NCBI RefSeq assembly: GCF_030269925.1 | Contig: NC_085124.1 | Coordinates: 13,330,001 to 13,394,000 of the forward strand | Length of the DNA: 64,000 nt | DNA from: Bombyx mori | Taxonomy: Eukaryota; Arthropoda; Insecta; Lepidoptera; Bombycidae | Direction of reading: 5' to 3' | In this document: one piece after another, positions 1 through 10,536 of the stretch | Numbering within the stretch: the first letter of the stretch is position 1 | How the letters are laid out: each line of letters opens with the position of its first letter | Notes under the pieces: model-generated | The model's database searches: none | The model's input: only the letters and a program-made list of their open reading frames with translations | What the model was told of the DNA's origin: nothing | Translations under genes and position numbers: made by a program

Positions 1-1060
1 AGTTGCTTATTTGCGACGGCAGATTTTGCCACGGCGCAGGTCTCTGCGTTGTGGTGGTTGCGTCGCCTTGAACATCTGACTGAGGGGCTGCAGTGCTAGC
101 TCCGCCAAAAATATTTGGAACACTCCATGCTTGGTTCGAGTTCCAGTTGTTGATTGCTTGAGTGAGATTAGCCATTCCGGACAGGAATGAATTCTGGAGG
201 TTGGTCACCATTTGAATTAAAGGATTTGTAGGGCCATTGGTGCTTGTTACTGTAGAAGCTGTTGTGCTTTGAGCAGGGGCGGTACTGGAACTTTCAGCTG
301 CAGCCTCTCCGTCGGCTTTGAACGTAGCCACAATTTGAATACCTTCAGATAGCTGATTAAGACCGCTATTGAAATTTGTCTCTAAAGACTTGAGACCCGA
401 TTCGATTGTTTCAAAAGAAGCTTTATTTTGCGTTTCCTCGACAGAAGGGGCCGCGATGGTGTCAGCTGGTTTAATAAAATGTAGCGTTTCATTCAACTTT
501 TGTATTTGAGCGCCGAAATTTTCTTGGAAATGTTGCAAGCTGGCCTGGAGCTCGTTAATTTGCTCGGTACGAGCGTACCATTTTCCAATACCGTCTGACA
601 CTTCCTGGAAGCCTTGACGAAGAGCGATTTCCGCTGTGTTAATGTCATTTTTGACGGAAGAAACGATTTTTTCAGCATCTTCGTGGTGTTCAGGATTCTG
701 TGTTTCGTGCTCTTGATGCTGCGGGGGCCCGGGATTTCTTAAATCGACTAGAGGCCTCTTGATTTCCTCATTTTCATCCGGCACTTCAACGTTTTCTAAA
801 TCACTCTTCAACGACGGTTTGATTTCTTCAACGATAACTTTAACGGGGATGTCGACGACTTCTTTTTTGTTCGCGCGGAGGCTGTTATCGATGTCCTTAA
901 TCGTATTAGCCTGGTCGATGAGCTCCTGCTCACTAGATAAGTTCTCAACGACATTTAAAGGTTTATCTTCGGCCTCGGGGACCTTGTCCGGGATGGAGGC
1001 TGCGCGTGCGGCGAGCACGAATGTAGTTAGCAACAGGGCCGCGTGTAGTTTCATGGTCAT
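1..1060 (-). CDS. Secreted protein, 5' part of gene (runs off window)
   Basis: A frame with no stop runs from ATG at 1060 (a second in-frame ATG at 1054) to the window edge, 353 codons. Residues 1-21 form a signal peptide: a short basic start, a Leu/Ala-rich core and an A-R-A-A cleavage region. The mature part is acidic at first, then rich in amphipathic helix (about residues 120-235, heptad-like Leu/Ile/Phe spacing), with N-glycosylation sequons. It ends in a Ser/Thr/Ala-rich, mucin-like stretch. Codon use is GC-balanced, unlike the AT-rich DNA around it, and a TATA box lies just upstream. I see no catalytic motif and do not recognise the family. The helical, secreted character would fit a haemolymph or binding protein, but that is inference. 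The C-terminus and any introns lie outside the window. Confidence 0.8.
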   Translation of the reverse strand, partial: MTMKLHAALLLTTFVLAARAASIPDKVPEAEDKPLNVVENLSSEQELIDQANTIKDIDNSLRANKKEVVDIPVKVIVEEIKPSLKSDLENVEVPDENEEIKRPLVDLRNPGPPQHQEHETQNPEHHEDAEKIVSSVKNDINTAEIALRQGFQEVSDGIGKWYARTEQINELQASLQHFQENFGAQIQKLNETLHFIKPADTIAAPSVEETQNKASFETIESGLKSLETNFNSGLNQLSEGIQIVATFKADGEAAAESSSTAPAQSTTASTVTSTNGPTNPLIQMVTNLQNSFLSGMANLTQAINNWNSNQAWSVPNIFGGASTAAPQSDVQGDATTTTQRPAPWQNLPSQISN

Positions 1061-1064
1061 CGCT

Positions 1065-1100
1065 ACACTAAAGCTTTCGGGTGGGGCTCCTCATTTATAC
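1065..1100 (-). promoter_or_regulatory. TATA box and start region of the secreted-protein gene
   Basis: On the minus strand TATAAAT is read from 1099 to 1093. An initiator-like TTAGT lies at 1072-1068, close to the usual spacing. The leader before ATG 1060 would be only about 10 nt. This is sequence-pattern evidence only. Confidence 0.5.
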
Positions 1101-1290
1101 AAGCGAGGTAACGGTGCATACCGGCGCTTCGTGTTTACGCTTTCCGTGCCTTCGGACCGCGCTAAATGTTTTCGTCATTATTTGTATTAAAATAGCTACT
1201 GTCGGTCTACGAAAATATACTTTAAAAATACCAGTGTTACTGACTGACTTACTGTCCAATTTTGATTAGTTGCGAACTGTAAATATGTAT

Positions 1291-1452
1291 ATATTTTTTT
1301 GCTTAGATGGATGGACGAGTTCATAGCCCATCTGATGTTAAGTACTGGAGCCCATAGACATTTACAACGTAAATGCGCCACCCACCTTGAGATATAATTT
1401 CTAAGATCTCAGTATAGTTACAACGGCTGCCGCACCCTTCAAACCGAAACGC
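1291..1452 (-). mobile_element. Bm1 SINE, 3' fragment
   Basis: A T-run followed by the reverse complement of the Bm1 tail and body (GCTTAGATGG, CCCACCTTGAGATATAA). The tRNA-like head is missing. Confidence 0.85.
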
Positions 1453-1464
1453 ACAATTTCAATT

Positions 1465-1566
1465 ACACTTGTAGGCAGACGAACGAGCATACCGCCCACT
1501 TGATGGTGACTGGTTACCGTCGCCCATGGACGTCAGCAATGCACAGTCAAGCCGCTGCCTACCGTA
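1465..1566 (-). mobile_element. 3' tail of a CR1-like LINE
   Basis: Shares the TAGGCAGACGA...GTCGCCCATGGAC...GCCGCTGCCTACCG tail with the copies at 28.7 and 54.7 kb, the latter still attached to a reverse-transcriptase C-terminus. It directly abuts the Bm1 fragment. Confidence 0.7.
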
Positions 1567-2399
1567 AAAATTTGGATATGGAAAATTGTTGAATAAAAAA
1601 AATAACTGCAGGTCGTTTGAATAAAAATTCAAATCATGGAGGGCCAGAATGTACGTTGACAATATATTATTTATGATCGAGGTAAAAGTTTGAAATGAAA
1701 ACTCGTTTCGAAGTCGATGACACTTTTTGTTTTGTTTATCTTTCCAGAACGTTCGATGGAAGAAGGTTTTAATAGTGTTGTAAAAGTATATTACTAATTT
1801 TACAACGTAAGTATTGTAATAAAATATATTTAATATATTAAGTAGCGTTTGCAAATCCCCCAAAAAAATAAGCAATTTTTCGTCACATCTTAAGAAAAAT
1901 GAGGCTTTTTTATTATAAGTAATAATGTTAAAGCTATACATAAGCCGCGCCCTTATCTAAAATAAACTAGACACTGTTCTGGAAAATCTAAATGTTTTCA
2001 ATTAATTTATAAAAGGCACTTATTCCTAATTTTAATGAGAAACAATCATTATATCTATACGTTTAAGAATGAGTTCAATTGGAACAACTCTCGCAGTTTC
2101 AAAAGTAAGCGAAGACTTCGCGCAAACTTAAGATATCTTATAGAACTTTTAAGTTTAGTCTTTTTTTATTTTATTGCAATAGCGCGTGAATGAACTCTCG
2201 GCCTGCATTATGTTATGCGGTCACCGGAGTCCATGGACACACCTTGGGGTAAAAGGTCGAAGTCTTCATTAGCTTAACCGCTGTTCTACACTTCAAGAAC
2301 AAACGCGTGACTGCTTCGCGGAAGTTTCTGTTTTCAATTCGACATAATAATAAAATTATTTTTTACTCAGGGACATTAATTACGTCGTGTTTATTTGTT
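1567..2399. other. Intergenic, AT-rich, no feature seen
   Basis: AT-rich single-copy-looking DNA. The frame readable on the minus strand at 1459-1941 is read through from the LINE tail and looks like chance. Confidence 0.5.
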
Positions 2400-2727
2400 A
2401 CTAGCAACCCGCCCTCGTTTCGCTTCGGAAACATTAAATTTTATTATTGATAGCTGAGTCCCACGATGTTACCCGCGGGTAACGCCGCGGGGCAAAGCTA
2501 GTCTAAAAAAAGTAGCCTAAGTTACACGTTATATCATCAGCTACCTATCAGTGAAAGTCTCGTCAAAATCGGCCCAGCCGTTCCAGAGATTAGCCGGAAC
2601 AAACCGACAAACAAAAATTGTAAAAAACGTTATTTTGGTGTATATGTATTCATAAGCATGCAGTAAAAAGTGGTTATGTCAATACTACAAACAGACACTC
2701 CAATTTTATTTATATGTATAGATGTAT
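2400..2727 (+). repeat. Dispersed lepidopteran repeat
   Basis: Begins ACTAGCAACCCGCC, contains AAATCGGCCCAGCCGTTCC and a run of ACAAACAAAAA, and ends TTATATGTATAGATG. I recognise this layout as an abundant, non-coding dispersed repeat of Lepidoptera. Its class is uncertain (non-autonomous DNA element or Helitron-like). A reverse-oriented relative lies at 9975-10160, and a remnant of the start motif at 19212. Confidence 0.55.
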
Positions 2728-3004
2728 TATAAAGAGGGAAGCTTGGACGGTGACGTCAATTTCGATGTTCATACTGTGATTTTAAGACAAATTCAAGGTA
2801 AAGCTTTGCAACAGCTCATTTTGCTGAACCAGACGGATCGCGGGCCCTCCTATGTTGTAACTGAAGCCATTTTAAATATAACGCCGCCCTGAGATATGAG
2901 GTTGAAATTTCAATTCTATTCTGTTGTGGCTCTACTGCCCTTTAAAGAGGACTGCATTATTGCATCGCAGCAGAAATAGTCAAGACGGGGACACCTAGCC
3001 GTAC

Positions 3005-3275
3005 TGGCTCATAATAATATGTACATAAATCATAAGCAACTGGGAACAAATCATGCACGGTCATCCGGGCCCCAATTCCCTGTGTTATGGGTACCAGAGA
3101 CTGACATAGGGACATACTTATATACGTTTAGATATATACATATGTAGATAATAAAACAAACAGACATAACAGATACAGAGCATGTTTGCCCGATGTGGGA
3201 ATTGAACCCACGACCTTTGGCGCAACAGTCAGGGGCGCTAACTACATCAACACTAAGTCAGTCCCCAATAGCATT
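3005..3275 (-). mobile_element. tRNA-derived SINE (second family)
   Basis: On the minus strand, a head with box-A-like TGATGTAGTTAGCGCC and box-B-like GGGTTCAATTCCC is followed by a body containing GTCTCTGGTACCCATAACAC and CCCGGATGACCGTGC. The same body occurs at 33.4, 48.2, 52.6, 58.5 and 62.1 kb. It is a SINE head, not a working tRNA gene. Confidence 0.7.
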
Positions 3276-3674
3276 GCATTAATTACAAAGCTTACCTGTT
3301 GAGTATAAAAAAAAAATGAACTGAGAGGTCATCGACAGGCAAAGGTACCCGTCTGGATAAGGTGTAACGATATGTGTATGTAACGGTAGTATGCTCTGAG
3401 TTAAACTATCTTAGAAGAACTAATAAGGTATTTTGTATAAACATTTTTACACGTTTCTAAAACTATGAAGGCTGTTTAAAAAAAAAATTGTGGTTCCCTT
3501 GCGAAAAAAAATAAAATTACATGACATTTCAAAAATACTCTGTCAAATTTCGGTCGTTATCTGTGCGACGGTTAATCAATTTTAAATGTTCTGTTAATCT
3601 AGAAACACCTGGGAGGTAGAATGCGTGAACAGAAAAAGTTCGACGCATCGTATAGTAGAAATAGCACTTTTTTT

Positions 3675-3880
3675 TACTTATTATTTACAATGGCAAACGA
3701 GCATACGATCCACCTGATCCTAATCGGTGCTCGTGGACATCAGCAATTTAAGGGGCACCCTAGACCTTACCTGCTTAAATAATGGCACTCTTATGAAATA
3801 AGAAAGTGCAGAAAAGGGTTCATTCAGAAGACGCCATCTGCTTCGAAGGAATGACCTCTGGAGACGCACGAAATACAGAT
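3675..3880 (-). mobile_element. Old CR1-like LINE 3' fragment
   Basis: Diverged copy of the tail at 54.7 kb: GACGAGCATACGGCCCACCTGA-like and GACCTCTGGAGACG-like stretches occur in the same order, with indels between them. Confidence 0.45.
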
Positions 3881-4348
3881 AAAAATTACATTGTTTTTAC
3901 AAACTGTGTCAAAGAGATTGCGAATCCACAGGTAGTGTCTATGAATTCTCTCAAAGTAGTTCAGTGTGTCACGAAGTGACATCAAGGCTTCTTAGAGAGT
4001 CGACTAGCGTCCAAGACACCTGTGCGTCGTGCCCACATTCACAATCGCCTTCTAAATATGAAACGAGCTTAAGATTGATTTTCGTTTAAATTTTGTTTTT
4101 AAATTAATTTATCTATGTACTAGTTCTCTAAAGGAAAGCAACCCTAAGTGCCTAACTAGCTTTGAGATTACTACCTTTAAAATAGGCTGAGAATAAGCAA
4201 AACATACACATAGATGATGAACATGTTTGTATAAAATGACAAATATTTTTATAAATTCGACACTGGCATCGCAACAAGCCGATTGTCATGCTGAAAAAAG
4301 AAAAATAAGATGCATATAAAACAATAATAAAAAAGGCAAATACGTTAA
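3881..4348. other. Intergenic, no feature seen
   Basis: AT-rich DNA with no credible coding, RNA or repeat signal. Confidence 0.5.
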
Positions 4349-4486
4349 ATTTTTTTTTTATTCCTTAAGTTGCTGGACGAGCTCACAGCCCCCCTGGTGT
4401 TAAGTGGTTACTGGAGCCCATAGATATCCACAACGTAAATGCGCCACCCACCTTGAGATATAAGTTCTAAGGTGTCAAGTAAGTTA
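4349..4486 (-). mobile_element. Bm1 SINE, 3' fragment
   Basis: A T-run, then the Bm1 tail in reverse complement. It breaks off in the middle of the body. Confidence 0.8.
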
Positions 4487-4961
4487 CAAGTACCTAAGCA
4501 GTATTTTTCAAAATAGTGATTTTGTGAGTGCGTAGGTAATTCAAATTGATAATTTACTAGTTTTAGTTTTGAACGTACCTTGTTTTATACCTATTTGTTT
4601 ATGCGCTTCGAATAAACATAAAAATCCTCTTGGTTTTTCACTTCCGGACGCCATTTTACAAAATAATAGAGCGTTTTTTATTCGACCCCAAAAGTGAAAA
4701 ACGCAAACAAGTTATATATATCCAACACAAAATATTTTAGAGTTGTTGTCGAATGTTTGCGACCGGAAATTTTATAAGAAATAACGTTTGCGATTTCTGT
4801 GTTTGTGTCACAATACTTTCTATAATTTGACTCGAAATACTAAGACAGGCAATCATTCTACTTTTTTATCAGAACTACGAATGAGACTCAAACATGAACT
4901 GTGAGCAAATAGAGTGTTTGATGAATTGAATACACAATAAAAAAATACTAGTAGGTAGAGA
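4487..4961. other. Intergenic, no feature seen
   Basis: AT-rich; nothing supported. Confidence 0.5.
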
Positions 4962-5118
4962 GAGGGCTGGTGGTCGTGCCTTTTCATGAGTTCTGTCTCA
5001 TGTGAGGTTTGGATGCTGGTTGTTGAGCGACAGGAGGTTTTAGTCGGTTTGACTCCGTCATGCCCCGACTTCCATCCCCAGTGAAGGGCAGAAGTCTGGC
5101 GATTTCCTCCTGACTAAA
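4962..5118 (+). mobile_element. R1-clade LINE (subfamily B) 3'-UTR fragment
   Basis: Matches the 3' UTR of the R1-type copy at 20369-21331: GCCTTTTCATGAGTTCTGTC, GAGCGACAGGAGGTTTTAGT, CGATTTCCTCCTG, then A-run. An internal block is missing. A shorter related tail (GGAGGTTCGGCTCCTGACC, A-run) follows at 5130-5190. Confidence 0.65.
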
Positions 5119-5190
5119 AAAATATATATAAAGTAGGTAGGGCATGCTATGACTCGCAGGAGGTTCGGCTCCTGACCAAAAAAGGTTTTG

Positions 5191-5466
5191 TTAGGATCCA
5201 CTTCAGCTTCCTGCCGCGAAGATAGTTATGCGATACGTATTGAAGGGCGAGACAGGCGTTGTACTTTGAAATTGAGACTTCTATCTAATGTGTCAGGGTG
5301 GGTAGCGGTAGTCACGTTGTAATGTATGTGGCATTAAACACCAGCTGAGTCGTGAACTCGTTGAACCTCCTAAGCAATAAAAAACGATTTTCAAAACGCA
5401 GCAAGTGTCAAGAGATACTACTTTTACTTGCGTTTCTTCTTAATTAATAAAACAAATTTTATTTAA
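5191..5466. other. Intergenic, flank of the CR1-like LINE
   Basis: No feature seen. The LINE begins near 5467-5485 without a recognisable TSD. Confidence 0.4.
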
Positions 5467-8220
5467 TATTATTTTAGCTTTGTACATGATATTCTTGTGC
5501 TGTCGGAGTGTTGGTTGATGAATACTGTACACTTACCAAAACTTGACGGCTTTATCTCATATTCATCGAAAAACGCGAGGAACCAAAATGAAGGGGTAGT
5601 TATATATGTAAGAAACACTCTGAAACATGTTATTTTAGAACCATCTTTCACCGATGCCAATTGTTTAATATGTAAAGTTGATGATGAACTTGCTATCATT
5701 GGATTGTACAGATCACCTTCTTATAAAAACACAGACAATTTTATTCTTAGCCTAAATAATGCTCTTTTAAATTTATCTTCTTTTAAACATATCGTCATCA
5801 TTGGTGACGTCAACATTGACATCAAGGCCCATAATAAAGACCCTCATTCGCACGAGTATTTGAACACAACTGCATCTCATGGACTTCTACCTGGTCATTT
5901 GTTTCCCACGAGAGGAGATAGTTGTCTGGACCACGTACTCATTAAGTCGAGCCTGGAGTCTACGACTCTTGTCACAGACTCCACTATAACTGATCATTAT
6001 TCTATAATTTTTAACTTAAACTTCCAACCTATGAGACGGCTCGTTAACAAAATTGGTACTAAAATAGATTATCCTACGCTAATTGCTGAACTAAAAGTGT
6101 ACGATTTTTCAGAAATCTACACCTCTCATGATGTTAACCTGGCTACGGATCTATTTTTAAACAAACTTATCTCGCTGCTTCAAACACACACAATATCGTT
6201 TGTAATCCCATGTAGATTAAGAACTATAAAACCCTGGGTAACCACAGGCTTAGTAAGATGCATGCGTAATCGTGATAACATGCACAAAAGCGTAAAAGCA
6301 AATCCCAATAACCTCATTCTTGTCCAGACTTACAAAAGATACCGCAATTTCTGCAATGATCTACTTAAAAGGCTGAGGAGAGAGTTTGAGAGATCAGAGT
6401 TTAATAAAGTAAAAAATAACCCAAAAAAGACCTGGAAGGTAATTAAGAGTATCACTCAAACTGGAAAAGAAACTATTCCGCCTCTAGAGCTTCTTAATAA
6501 TTTTAGTGATAGCCAGGTCTCCATTAACTCAGTTAACTCCTACTTTTCAAATATTGGGAAAAAGCTTGCTAGTAAAATAATTCATGCTTCGGTTACTGAA
6601 ACCACTGTTCCCAAGTTGACATATTCTCAACTGAATTCAATGGTTCTGCCGGGAGTATCCGAACAGGAAGTCATTGACGTAATACGTGGCCTTCGTGGTG
6701 ACTGTGCTTCTGGCTGGGATGGTATACCCCCTAAGTTATTCAAGCTCGCCTGTCCTGCGTTAGCCCCAGTAATTACCTACGTTTGTAACCTCGCTATTGA
6801 ATCCGGAAAATTTCCCAACTCACTCAAAAAGGCAATTGTCCATCCAATATACAAGAGTGGGGACAGAGACATTGTTAACAATTATAGACCGATTTCAGTG
6901 TTGCCAACTTTATCGAAGGTTCTGGAAAAAATTCTGAATAAAGCATTGAGTGGCTATTTAGATTCCAATAAAATAATTTCAGATTATCAGTTTGGATTTA
7001 GAAAGAACATTTCCACTGAAGATGCTGTAAGTTCGCTAGTTAAGCACACTGTTGCGGAAATTGAACGCAAACAAAAGTGTCTTGGTATCTTTCTAGATCT
7101 GTCTAAGGCATTTGACACTGTCTGTGTCCCTCTTCTGATCAATAAATTGGAAGTTCTGGGAGTCAGAGGTAACGTTCTGTCTCTTTTCAGCGACTATTTG
7201 TCAAATCGTACACAATGTACCAAGATCGGTCCTCATATAAGCAAGCCGGAGCAAATTGAGTACGGGGTTCCGCAGGGCAGTATTCTTGGGCCCACTTTGT
7301 TCCTGCTCTATGTAAACGATCTTTGTAGTCAATCTTACCCCTACTGTCGTCTCTTTGCATATGCTGATGATACAGCACTTATAGTTTCAGGCAACACGTG
7401 GGTAGAGGCAATTGAGAATGCTGAGTTTGCAATGAAGCAGACGATGACATGGCTGAACCGCAACCTATTAACTCTAAACATTGACAAAACCAAATTTTTA
7501 ACATTTGCAAGCAGAAAATCTGTCCAACCCCCGCGTGATTCTATTACTCTCAAGGCCCATGTATGTAATGGACGATATTCCGCATCTAATTGCTCGGAGA
7601 TTGCTAGGACTGATAATATCAGATACTTGGGGGTGTTGGTGGACAGCTGTTTCAATTGGTATGATCAACTGGAACTTGTGACGACGCGCATTCGAAGCTT
7701 AATTTTTATTTTTAAAAAGCTAAGAGGCTCGGCAGATAAGCAAATATTGTTTACCGTATACACTTCCCTTTGCGAGTCGCTTATAACTTATTGCATCCCT
7801 ATTTGGGGATGTGCCTGCAAGACAAAGTTTATTAATATCGAACGAGCGCAAAGGGCAGTGCTTAAGGTGATGCTGGGGAAGCCTTTTGGGTACTCTACTA
7901 GACAACTGTATCGTGACGCAGGAGTGCTGACGGTTAGACAACTGTTTATCCACAGGTCCGTTCTGCGACAGCACTCCTGCCTCCCATCAATACCTAAAGA
8001 AACTTCACTTTCCACGAGGAGACGAAAACCGGCCTTTGACACTATTGCTTGTAGGACGGAATTTGCCAGACGACAGATTTATTCGTCAGGTAGCAGAATT
8101 TATAATAAAGTAAATATATCTCAGCAGATAGATGGCTTAAATAGGTATGACGTTAAAAATAATCTGAAGTCTTGGCTCTTAAACTTAGACTATTTTGAAA
8201 CAGAACAAGTCGTGTTGTAA
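5467..8220 (+). CDS. LINE ORF2, 5'-truncated (CR1/Daphne-like), otherwise open
   Basis: An uninterrupted frame of about 910 codons with no proper start codon, because the element is 5'-truncated inside the endonuclease domain. The first conserved residues are the LSECW block (APE-type Glu). GDVNIDI and TDHYS (catalytic Asp and His blocks) follow. The reverse transcriptase covers roughly residues 370-680 from 5497, with GWDGIPPKL, NYRPISVLP, QFGFRK, LDLSKAFDTV, GVPQGSILGP and the active-site YADD at residues 622-625 (7360-7371). The C-terminal part is the usual thumb and connection region. Loss of the N-terminal endonuclease makes it defective, yet no stop or frameshift has accumulated, so the insertion is fairly young. 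The clade is assigned by motif style and is tentative. Confidence 0.85.
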   Translation, partial: YYFSFVHDILVLSECWLMNTVHLPKLDGFISYSSKNARNQNEGVVIYVRNTLKHVILEPSFTDANCLICKVDDELAIIGLYRSPSYKNTDNFILSLNNALLNLSSFKHIVIIGDVNIDIKAHNKDPHSHEYLNTTASHGLLPGHLFPTRGDSCLDHVLIKSSLESTTLVTDSTITDHYSIIFNLNFQPMRRLVNKIGTKIDYPTLIAELKVYDFSEIYTSHDVNLATDLFLNKLISLLQTHTISFVIPCRLRTIKPWVTTGLVRCMRNRDNMHKSVKANPNNLILVQTYKRYRNFCNDLLKRLRREFERSEFNKVKNNPKKTWKVIKSITQTGKETIPPLELLNNFSDSQVSINSVNSYFSNIGKKLASKIIHASVTETTVPKLTYSQLNSMVLPGVSEQEVIDVIRGLRGDCASGWDGIPPKLFKLACPALAPVITYVCNLAIESGKFPNSLKKAIVHPIYKSGDRDIVNNYRPISVLPTLSKVLEKILNKALSGYLDSNKIISDYQFGFRKNISTEDAVSSLVKHTVAEIERKQKCLGIFLDLSKAFDTVCVPLLINKLEVLGVRGNVLSLFSDYLSNRTQCTKIGPHISKPEQIEYGVPQGSILGPTLFLLYVNDLCSQSYPYCRLFAYADDTALIVSGNTWVEAIENAEFAMKQTMTWLNRNLLTLNIDKTKFLTFASRKSVQPPRDSITLKAHVCNGRYSASNCSEIARTDNIRYLGVLVDSCFNWYDQLELVTTRIRSLIFIFKKLRGSADKQILFTVYTSLCESLITYCIPIWGCACKTKFINIERAQRAVLKVMLGKPFGYSTRQLYRDAGVLTVRQLFIHRSVLRQHSCLPSIPKETSLSTRRRKPAFDTIACRTEFARRQIYSSGSRIYNKVNISQQIDGLNRYDVKNNLKSWLLNLDYFETEQVVL

Positions 8221-8640
8221 AAATGTATAATGATGTATATATAGTATGATATACTGTTGATTCATTGTAGCTAATTTTAAATTAATATTTTATATAATAA
8301 TATATAATATAATATATAATAATATTTTTATACTTTATTGTATGACACACATACACACACAAACACACTAACACACATACACTCACCCACACACACACAC
8401 GTACGTACTATATTCTTACAGATCGTTCTTCCTGGTTAACTTTCTTTACCTGGTGACCTAGCACTGAACCACTGACTTTTGTAACACAGGTTTTCCTAGC
8501 ATAAAAGTCAGGGAATATTGTTATTGTATACCTCATAAAAAAAGCCATGTATATTATTATACTAGTGTTAAGTATTTTTGTACGTGTTTGTATTTTAAGA
8601 GGCTTGAATGAATAAATATTATTATTATTATTATTATTAA
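8221..8640 (+). mobile_element. 3' UTR and (TTA)n tail of the CR1-like LINE
   Basis: Directly follows the ORF2 stop. It holds an AT-rich block, a CA-rich microsatellite (8343-8403) and ends in (TTA)n at 8613-8640. Short 3' repeats instead of poly(A) are usual for CR1/Daphne-type LINEs. Confidence 0.6.
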
Positions 8641-9974
8641 TTAAGTTTAACGAAACGGTAGGCAATAAAGATTATAAAACATTTGTTCTAGTGTCATGTA
8701 TGTATATGTCGCAATAATTTAGTTTATCTGTGTATAAGCTATTTTTATTCTGTATATGACTTTTTGGCGGGAACGCGAGGAATGAAGTTGTGTGCTTTGT
8801 TTTATTTTGTCTATTTAGTGTTTCTTCAGGTTTAAATGTGTAATAATGGTGGTTTATTTACTATTTATTATCTGTGAAAGTGCACAAATGTGGGAAAATG
8901 AAACAAAGCCGCTGGACGTAACTTCTCGGGATCCTCCACTGAAAAAATCTTAGTCAATGACCACCATTTTACTGAGATTATATTATTTCATCCCATATCA
9001 TCTCATTTCATTTCATTTAATTTCATCCCAGTTGATTAATGTCTCAAATTAATCATCTTCATTTCATTTCACTCCATAATATCATTTTTCATAAAAACAT
9101 GAATATAAGTTAAAATAAGACATGACTTAAGTCTAGTAAAGATCTTAGTTACCAGGTCATAAAATCCCTTAAAAAAATTATTCTGTATATTTCAAATGCG
9201 TTGTATTATGTCAATGTCATGGGGCAATGGGCAAAAAAAGTCAAATGCTCGCATAGATAACACACATAATATTTAAGAGATGTTCAACGTTGCACATAAA
9301 GATAAGAAATACTTAAACCTACTTGTAAAACACTAGAGGACTTTCAGTCTCCTACGCCATTCCAGATACGTAGAAACAGAAATACATTCATTATTTCTTT
9401 GTATACCTAGCTAAGCGAGCTGCACGTTCTAATACATTGATTGCCAACAAGTTCTCCACTTCAATGCGATGAATGCATTCGTACTTATCTATCAACATGC
9501 TTCACATTAACTATATTTATATACCAATAAATTGTATAGTGCGCAGAGAAATTAAATACAAATTTCTACATGTCTTAACAGCGATACTAAAATTAAATAT
9601 AAATCAAATAAAATAACTTAAGTACATACCTAGTTTGAAAACTAAAATATCCGAACTAACAATCAATATATTTTTTGTCCACTATATATTAAAATGTAGT
9701 TATGTAATTATTGTATTGTCATCGGTTTTTGATGCGCGTGTAAATTTTCAAGTTAATTGAGCGTATAAACTTCGATGAAAATGACGTCCGAAGATACATA
9801 TAGACAAACATTAATACAGACCAAACTAATAAAAGCGGGCTAAAAACTTAATTGACACACGAATAAATTTTTACGTTGTATCCGGAGCCAACATCTATCA
9901 GAACGTGAATACTAGAATTTACTCTGATGCTGAGATCGTTGTCTCAATCTTGTTTAATTGTCCGACATCTATAC
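8641..9974. other. Intergenic, AT-rich
   Basis: No gene seen. A degenerate CATTT-type simple repeat occupies about 8985-9076. Confidence 0.5.
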
Positions 9975-10160
9975 TTTAATATTATAAAGAGGAAAGATTT
10001 GTTTGTTTGTTTGTATTGAATAGGCTCCGAAACTACTGAACCGATTTAAAAAATTCTTTCACTGTTGGAAAGCTACGCTATCGCCGGGTGACATAGGCTA
10101 TATTTATTATACTGTACGCTACTTCCCAAGCGAAGCCGGGGCGGGCCGCTAGTATATTAT
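9975..10160 (-). repeat. Dispersed lepidopteran repeat, reverse copy
   Basis: Starts TATTATAAAGAGGAAAGATT with (TTTG)4 and ends GGCGGGCCGCTAGTATA. In reverse complement this gives the ACTAGCGGCCCGCC start of the repeat seen at 2400. Confidence 0.55.
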
Positions 10161-10305
10161 ATTCTTACGCAGTCTTTACACAAATTAGGAATTTAATCGG
10201 GAATATTTTTGTTGTTATTCCATCGTCGCGAAAGTCGATCGTGAACGTATTAGGTGTTTATGTACTTTAGAAATGTTGGTCATTTCGTCAGGATTGGAAA
10301 CTTTT

Positions 10306-10536
10306 TACTGGTGGTACCTTAGGACCTCTTGTGAGTCCGCACGGGTACCTGCCTATGTTTGCAGTATCGCGTTTCGGTTTGAAGGGTGGGGCAGCCGTTG
10401 TAACTATACTGAGACCTTAGAACTCATAACTCAAGGTGGGTGGCGCATTTACGTTGTGGATCTCTATGGGCTCCGAAAAACACTAACCGGTGGTCCGTGA
10501 GCTCGTCCATCCATCTATGCAATAAAATAAAAAATA
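10306..10536 (+). mobile_element. Bm1 SINE lacking the tRNA-like head
   Basis: Starts ACTGGTGGTA, contains GACCTCTTGTGAGTCCGC and TTTCGGTTTGAAGGGTGG, and ends in an AATAAA-type tail. Small indels make it a middle-aged copy. Confidence 0.85.

Noticed and set aside
759..1190. Plus-strand 143-codon frame with Ser-rich sequence
   Set aside because: Antisense of the secreted-protein gene, which has signal peptide, TATA box and better composition.
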